From Streptococcaceae bacterium (GTDB lineage: Bacteria; Bacillota; Bacilli; Lactobacillales; Streptococcaceae), in contig JAISYB010000102.1 in assembly GCA_031270215.1 (NCBI GenBank), positions 1 through 9,892 of the forward strand: 9,892 nt of DNA. The letters run 5' to 3'. The notes under the pieces are model-generated. The model had not been told where the DNA came from, made no database searches, and saw only the letters and a list, made by a program, of their open reading frames with translations. A program made the translations under genes and the position numbers. Shown here piece by piece: positions 6,667-9,892 of this stretch (the stretch's first letter is position 1; each line of letters opens with the position of its first letter).

Positions 6667-7635
6667 TTAATAGATACCTCTTCTTAGTCTGCGGTTAGTG
6701 ATAAAAGAACCGATAAGCCAAAAACCAATACTCCAAACTCCAAGATAGATTAATTGGCTTATATAATTTAAGTAAGTTGTACCATGTTCAACACCATTTA
6801 CTAAATCCATAAATCCTTTTTGAGGAAGTAAGTTCAATAGAAAGTCGAACAGTTTAATTCCACTTGTAAATTCAAAAAAGCAACCAGCTAGAATACAAGT
6901 AACAATAGCAATCCCACTAGTTATAAGCCCAACATTTCTATCGAATACTGTTGCCATAAAAAGCGCAAACGCAGTCGCAAAAAAAGCTAATATTGCCATT
7001 AATAGTGCTAATGTTCCTAGACTAAAACCAATCACTACACCAAAGCAAAGATGGGTTAGCGAAACCGCTAAATATGCTGGGATAAACAGGCAAATAAAAG
7101 TGAAAATACCTTGTGATAATAAATATTTCTTATTGCTTATTGGAGAAGTAAGAATTCTTTTGTAATTTGAGTTATCCCTATCCTCAGGAAAGAATGTTGT
7201 TAATGCGACACCCTGTATTAAAATAAACATCAAAATAAATCCTAATACATTTGTTCCTGTTCCACGATTGTTTAGCTGTTTTTCATTATTCAACTTTCCA
7301 GTAAGAAAAAATGTTTGAATTTCATTTTTTACATCTTCGCTTTGAAAGGTGCTCACCTGTAAATTATTTTCTTTTTTTCCAACAATAGCTGTGTACTTTC
7401 CTAAAGCCAAATCAGATTCTGGTGGTCGACTATTCATTTCTTTAACTTGAATTGCAGGATTATTATCAAATTTTGTGGTAGTATCCGTTACGTACGCAAT
7501 TCTATAAGGGGATACCACTTTATCTGTAAAGAATATTGCTATCCCTATTATTAAGGGCATGACAATCATTGCCATGATAAATACAGTCTTTTTTGACTTC
7601 ATTCGATAAATTTTATTACTTAAAAGATTTAACAT
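6667..7635 (-). CDS. ABC-2 type permease with large extracellular loop (DrrB/YhgE-like)
   Basis: A 322-residue membrane protein. One hydrophobic segment near the N-terminus (about 17-37) is followed by roughly 90 polar residues expected outside the cell. About five segments then cluster at 128-149, 173-195, 197-228, 236-256 and 293-314. The loop TTFFPEDRDNSNYKRILTSP and the LLNLLPQKGFMDLVNG segment are typical of the ABC-2 exporter core. The ATG at 7635 has a strong GGAGGA ribosome site and overlaps the end of the preceding permease by 7 bases, so the two probably form a heterodimeric channel. The stop is at 6667, directly against the next ATPase gene. The family exports drugs, lipids or polysaccharide-related substrates; this one's cargo cannot be predicted. 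Its expected ATPase partner is the interrupted gene at 8390-9252. Confidence 0.85.
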   Translation of the reverse strand: MLNLLSNKIYRMKSKKTVFIMAMIVMPLIIGIAIFFTDKVVSPYRIAYVTDTTTKFDNNPAIQVKEMNSRPPESDLALGKYTAIVGKKENNLQVSTFQSEDVKNEIQTFFLTGKLNNEKQLNNRGTGTNVLGFILMFILIQGVALTTFFPEDRDNSNYKRILTSPISNKKYLLSQGIFTFICLFIPAYLAVSLTHLCFGVVIGFSLGTLALLMAILAFFATAFALFMATVFDRNVGLITSGIAIVTCILAGCFFEFTSGIKLFDFLLNLLPQKGFMDLVNGVEHGTTYLNYISQLIYLGVWSIGFWLIGSFITNRRLRRGIY

Positions 7636-8375
7636 GTATATTCCTCCGTTCTAAATGTCTTTTGACAAACTAACACACAAAGAACAGCAACAAATAAAAT
7701 GCTTAGTGTTACTGGGAACACCATATTCAAATTGTGATCATAAATGACACGAAATGATGATTCCAGAATCCATTTAACAGGCGATAAGTTTGAAATGGTA
7801 CTCATAATACGACCAAGCCCATATATATTAAAGAAAACACCGCCTAAAACAACTGAGAAAATAATTGGAAGTTGTCCTATTGAACTTGCTTTCTCCTCAG
7901 TTTTCAAAAGGCAACATAGCATTACACCAAAGCAACTGCTAAAAAAGACTAAGGCATTTAGTAGAATCAGAAAATAAATAAGAAAAGCTCCACCAAAATT
8001 TATCTGAAAAATATATTGACCTAAAATTGTAATACTATCTAAGCAAATGAATCCAACTATGCTTGTTGAAAGTATTTTGGAACCGTAAATATAATACTTC
8101 GGAATAGGGGTGTATATCATTCGTGTATTTGGTTGTTTTACTCGTTCTTCCATGAATACATTTGTAGCTGTCATCACAACCAATAATGCAGATAGCACCA
8201 TCATTGTTACACCATAATAATCAAAGGAACTCATACCTTGATTTCCATAATTTGATTTTGTTACAAAACCTAATAGACCAATTAAGATAAGAGGTAATAG
8301 GGTGTTTGAAATAAGCAATGCTGGATTTTTTATAATTGATTCAAAATCAAATTTCATTATCCTTAAAAACTTCAT
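7629..8375 (-). CDS. ABC-2 type permease
   Basis: A 248-residue membrane protein with about six hydrophobic segments (roughly 20-38, 54-73, 101-124, 129-155, 168-187, 218-237). The loop VFMEERVKQPNTRMIYTPIPKYYIYGSK after segment two and LSPVKWILESSFRVIYD before the last segment are the conserved features of ABC-2 exporters. The ATG at 8375 follows a GGGGGAAA ribosome site. It lies 14 bases after the ATPase remnant and overlaps the 322-residue permease, so the two permeases probably pair. No truncation is seen. If the upstream ATPase is dead, this pair may be without energy supply unless the BcrA-like ATPase substitutes. Confidence 0.85.
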   Translation of the reverse strand: MKFLRIMKFDFESIIKNPALLISNTLLPLILIGLLGFVTKSNYGNQGMSSFDYYGVTMMVLSALLVVMTATNVFMEERVKQPNTRMIYTPIPKYYIYGSKILSTSIVGFICLDSITILGQYIFQINFGGAFLIYFLILLNALVFFSSCFGVMLCCLLKTEEKASSIGQLPIIFSVVLGGVFFNIYGLGRIMSTISNLSPVKWILESSFRVIYDHNLNMVFPVTLSILFVAVLCVLVCQKTFRTEEYTC

Positions 8376-8389
8376 TTTATAGTTTCCCC

Positions 8390-8707
8390 CTAATCTCTAA
8401 GACTTCTGCCTGTTATATCAAGAAAGACAGTTTCTAATGATGCTTCCTTACTACTCATATTTTTAAAGGTAAGGTTATCTTTTAAAAATTTAGAAATCAT
8501 CAGATTCAATGTGTTTTTTGACTTTTCGCATGTTACAGATAATTTGTTGTCTACAAATTCACTTTTTATAACACCATTGATATCAGCAATGTTTTTCTCG
8601 CTATAATTATCTAAATCATCAAATTCAAAAGTGTAAGTAATTTCATTTTCAACGGATTGAATCAGTTCATCTTTAGTTCCCTCTGCAACAATATGTCCTT
8701 CACTCAT
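8390..8707 (-). CDS. C-terminal fragment of the interrupted ABC ATPase gene
   Basis: 105 residues that begin MSEGHIVAEGTKDELIQ, the stretch that in intact drug-exporter ATPases directly follows the switch-histidine helix (usually D-R-I-I-I-M-S-E-G). The remainder, with EASLETVFLDITGRSLRD at the end, is the usual C-terminal domain of DrrA-like subunits. It has no Walker motifs. Its ATG overlaps the TGA of the N-terminal fragment (ATGA, 8704-8707), so coupled translation is possible, although the ATG was almost certainly an internal codon. In its frame the three codons before ATG read I-I-I, as expected from the family, which shows that the homology continues upstream of the apparent start. It is best regarded as half of a pseudogene unless the two pieces reassemble. 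Confidence 0.75.
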   Translation of the reverse strand: MSEGHIVAEGTKDELIQSVENEITYTFEFDDLDNYSEKNIADINGVIKSEFVDNKLSVTCEKSKNTLNLMISKFLKDNLTFKNMSSKEASLETVFLDITGRSLRD

Positions 8708-9252
8708 AATAATAATTTGATAGATTCCAGAATATGATTTCTTGATTGAGGGTCAATTCCAACAGTTGGTTCGTCCATAATCAATACTCGTGGCTGATGA
8801 ACTAGGGCGCAAGCAATATTCAGACGGCGCTTCATACCTCCAGAAAAAGTTTTAGGAAGCTCATCTTTTTTATCATATAGACCAACAAGTTCTAAAGCTT
8901 CTTTTACATTTTCATTTAACTTACTTTTCTCTAAGCCATATAAACCTCCAAAGAAGCGAACATTTTTTTCTGTACTAATGTCTTCAAATATTGCGATTTC
9001 TTGAGGTACGATACCAATCCAGTTTTTAATCAAATTACTATCTTCAGACAAACGCCGACCAAAAAAGGTTACTTCTCCTTTATCTGGTGCTAGAATGGTT
9101 GATAAAATATTGATAGTGGTACTTTTTCCTGCACCATTTGGACCTAGCAGCCCTAGAATCTCACCTTCATTCAATTCAAAACTAAGTCCATCAACAGCTT
9201 TTTTATTTTGAAAACTTTTTTCGAGATTTTTAACTTTTACAATTGGTTTCAT
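8704..9252 (-). CDS. N-terminal fragment of an ABC transporter ATPase (DrrA-like), gene interrupted
   Basis: 182 residues carrying Walker A GPNGAGKST (37-45), the Q-loop Gln84, the signature FSGGMKRRLNIACAL (from 136), Walker B VLIMDEP (156-162) and the D-loop GIDP (165-168). The frame then ends at ESIKLLL and a TGA. The conserved continuation, containing the switch His (usually TTHYMEE or TSHYMEE), is missing. The next frame resumes about 25 residues later in the family's sequence. An out-of-frame deletion of roughly 75 bases between ATTATTA-type repeats would explain this. Together with 8390-8707 it would restore a DrrA-like subunit of about 310 residues. The ATG at 9252 overlaps the regulator stop (ATGA) and has a GGAGGGG ribosome site. 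Without the switch His and C-terminal domain the fragment is unlikely to hydrolyse ATP productively. Confidence 0.85.
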   Translation of the reverse strand: MKPIVKVKNLEKSFQNKKAVDGLSFELNEGEILGLLGPNGAGKSTTINILSTILAPDKGEVTFFGRRLSEDSNLIKNWIGIVPQEIAIFEDISTEKNVRFFGGLYGLEKSKLNENVKEALELVGLYDKKDELPKTFSGGMKRRLNIACALVHQPRVLIMDEPTVGIDPQSRNHILESIKLLL

Positions 9253-9836
9253 TTGTTATTCCCCTCCAAAACATGCTTCTTTCTTCTTTTTGAAAATTCC
9301 TCCATAATTTTATTTTTTAATTGGACTTCGTTATTATCGGATTCCTTATCTATGCCAAAGCTTGCTCTTTCCTCAAAACCGTTTTGTTCCTCACCGTCAA
9401 AACAATATAGTTTTTGTAACATATGCCAGAAAAGCTCAACTTCCTCTGAAGTAAATTCATTAAAAATATCAGCTAAGAAATAAGTTGTTTTTTCTGAACT
9501 TTTAATTAATACGTTTTTTCCGGTTTCTGTAATAATTACATTAATTGAGCGTTTGTCTTTTTTGCTGGGGATAGTTTCAATATAGCCCTTATTTTTTAAC
9601 CCTGTAATTAGTTTATTGGCTGTTTGTTTGGTTGTTGCAAGCATAGTTGCAATGTTGATTAAGGTTGTTTCTTCCTGGGGTAAATGCACGATAGCAATTA
9701 ATGCCATTTGTTGTCTAGAAGTAATTTCTTCCATGACTTCATCACCTCGTGTTTGAATTTTATTGACAACCGAAAACAAGGTTGCATAAGCTTGTTGCAT
9801 ATAATGCAATTCTAATGTTAATTTTTCTATGTCCAT
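9249..9836 (-). CDS. MarR family transcriptional regulator with C-terminal extension
   Basis: 195 residues. A winged-helix DNA-binding domain spans about 41-110: TLINIATMLATTKQTANKLITGLKNKGYI is the helix-turn-helix with recognition helix, and PSKKDKRSINVIITETG is the wing with the conserved D-x-R (94-96). The N- and C-terminal helices would form the dimer interface. Typical MarR proteins have about 140-150 residues; this one carries about 45 more, highly charged (EEFSKRRKKH near the end), of unknown purpose. The ATG at 9836 has an AAAGGAG ribosome site, and the stop overlaps the next gene by 4 bases. Being first in the ABC operon, with a palindrome over the likely transcription start, it is probably an autorepressor relieved by the transporter's substrate; that is inference. 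Confidence 0.88.
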   Translation of the reverse strand: MDIEKLTLELHYMQQAYATLFSVVNKIQTRGDEVMEEITSRQQMALIAIVHLPQEETTLINIATMLATTKQTANKLITGLKNKGYIETIPSKKDKRSINVIITETGKNVLIKSSEKTTYFLADIFNEFTSEEVELFWHMLQKLYCFDGEEQNGFEERASFGIDKESDNNEVQLKNKIMEEFSKRRKKHVLEGNNK

Positions 9837-9855
9837 AATAGACTCCTTTCTAAAA

Positions 9856-9873
9856 TTGTCACCATGTTGACAA
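9856..9873. promoter_or_regulatory. Probable MarR operator palindrome
   Basis: TTGTCACCATGTTGACAA is an 18-bp inverted repeat with perfect TTGTCA/TGACAA arms and one mismatched central pair. It lies 19 bases before the regulator ATG. Its size, symmetry and position over the predicted transcription start suit a MarR dimer acting as an autorepressor. Confidence 0.7.
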
Positions 9874-9878
9874 AAAAC

Positions 9879-9887
9879 AGTGTAGCA
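9879..9887 (-). promoter_or_regulatory. Candidate extended -10 of the MarR/ABC operon
   Basis: On the minus strand TGC-TACACT reads as an extended -10 (TGn plus a 4-of-6 match to TATAAT). Transcription would begin near 9872, inside the palindrome. The -35 lies beyond the window, so the call is tentative. Confidence 0.45.
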
Positions 9888-9892
9888 TACTC

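Overview
The window looks like a chromosomal or integrated accessory segment from a low-GC Gram-positive bacterium, most likely lactic-acid-bacterium-like (Streptococcus, Enterococcus or Lactobacillaceae type). This rests on the AT-rich sequence, strong AGGAG-type ribosome sites, a lipobox substrate-binding protein, a lantibiotic/bacitracin-type ABC transporter and tightly overlapping operons. No gene present fixes the genus. Every supported gene lies on the minus strand, so transcription runs from high to low coordinates.

Right part (about 9892 to 5229): a candidate extended -10 and an 18-bp palindrome precede a MarR-family regulator. Five ABC-transporter cistrons follow with overlaps or very short gaps: an ATPase gene now split in two by an apparent internal deletion, two ABC-2 permeases, a second intact BcrA-like ATPase, and a small lantibiotic-immunity-like permease. 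The arrangement suggests a MarR-controlled efflux or self-protection module for a peptide or other amphiphile. The substrate cannot be read from the sequence.

Middle (about 5228 to 4264): the C-terminal part of a large serine recombinase (zinc ribbon plus coiled coil) without its catalytic domain. It abuts the end of the ABC operon and is followed by a very good UUCG-loop terminator. It looks like the relic of a mobile element. After the annotated TGA, 21 more coding-like codons run to a TAG just before the terminator.

Left-middle (about 4263 to 3837): a gene-free, very AT-rich stretch with several short perfect palindromes and no clear promoter.

Left part (3836 to 1): a second operon of five genes. 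It encodes an iron-type alcohol dehydrogenase with a TTG start, a HisC-like PLP aminotransferase, a GNAT acetyltransferase that appears frameshifted near its end, a glutathionyl-hydroquinone-reductase-type glutathione transferase, and the start of an amino-acid ABC transporter lipoprotein. Redox conversion, transamination, acetyl transfer, thiol chemistry and amino-acid-type uptake in one transcript suggest a small dedicated pathway, possibly for an amino-acid-like or sulfur-containing metabolite. I do not recognise it as a named system. Three of the window's genes carry signs of recent damage: the recombinase, the first ATPase and the GNAT gene.
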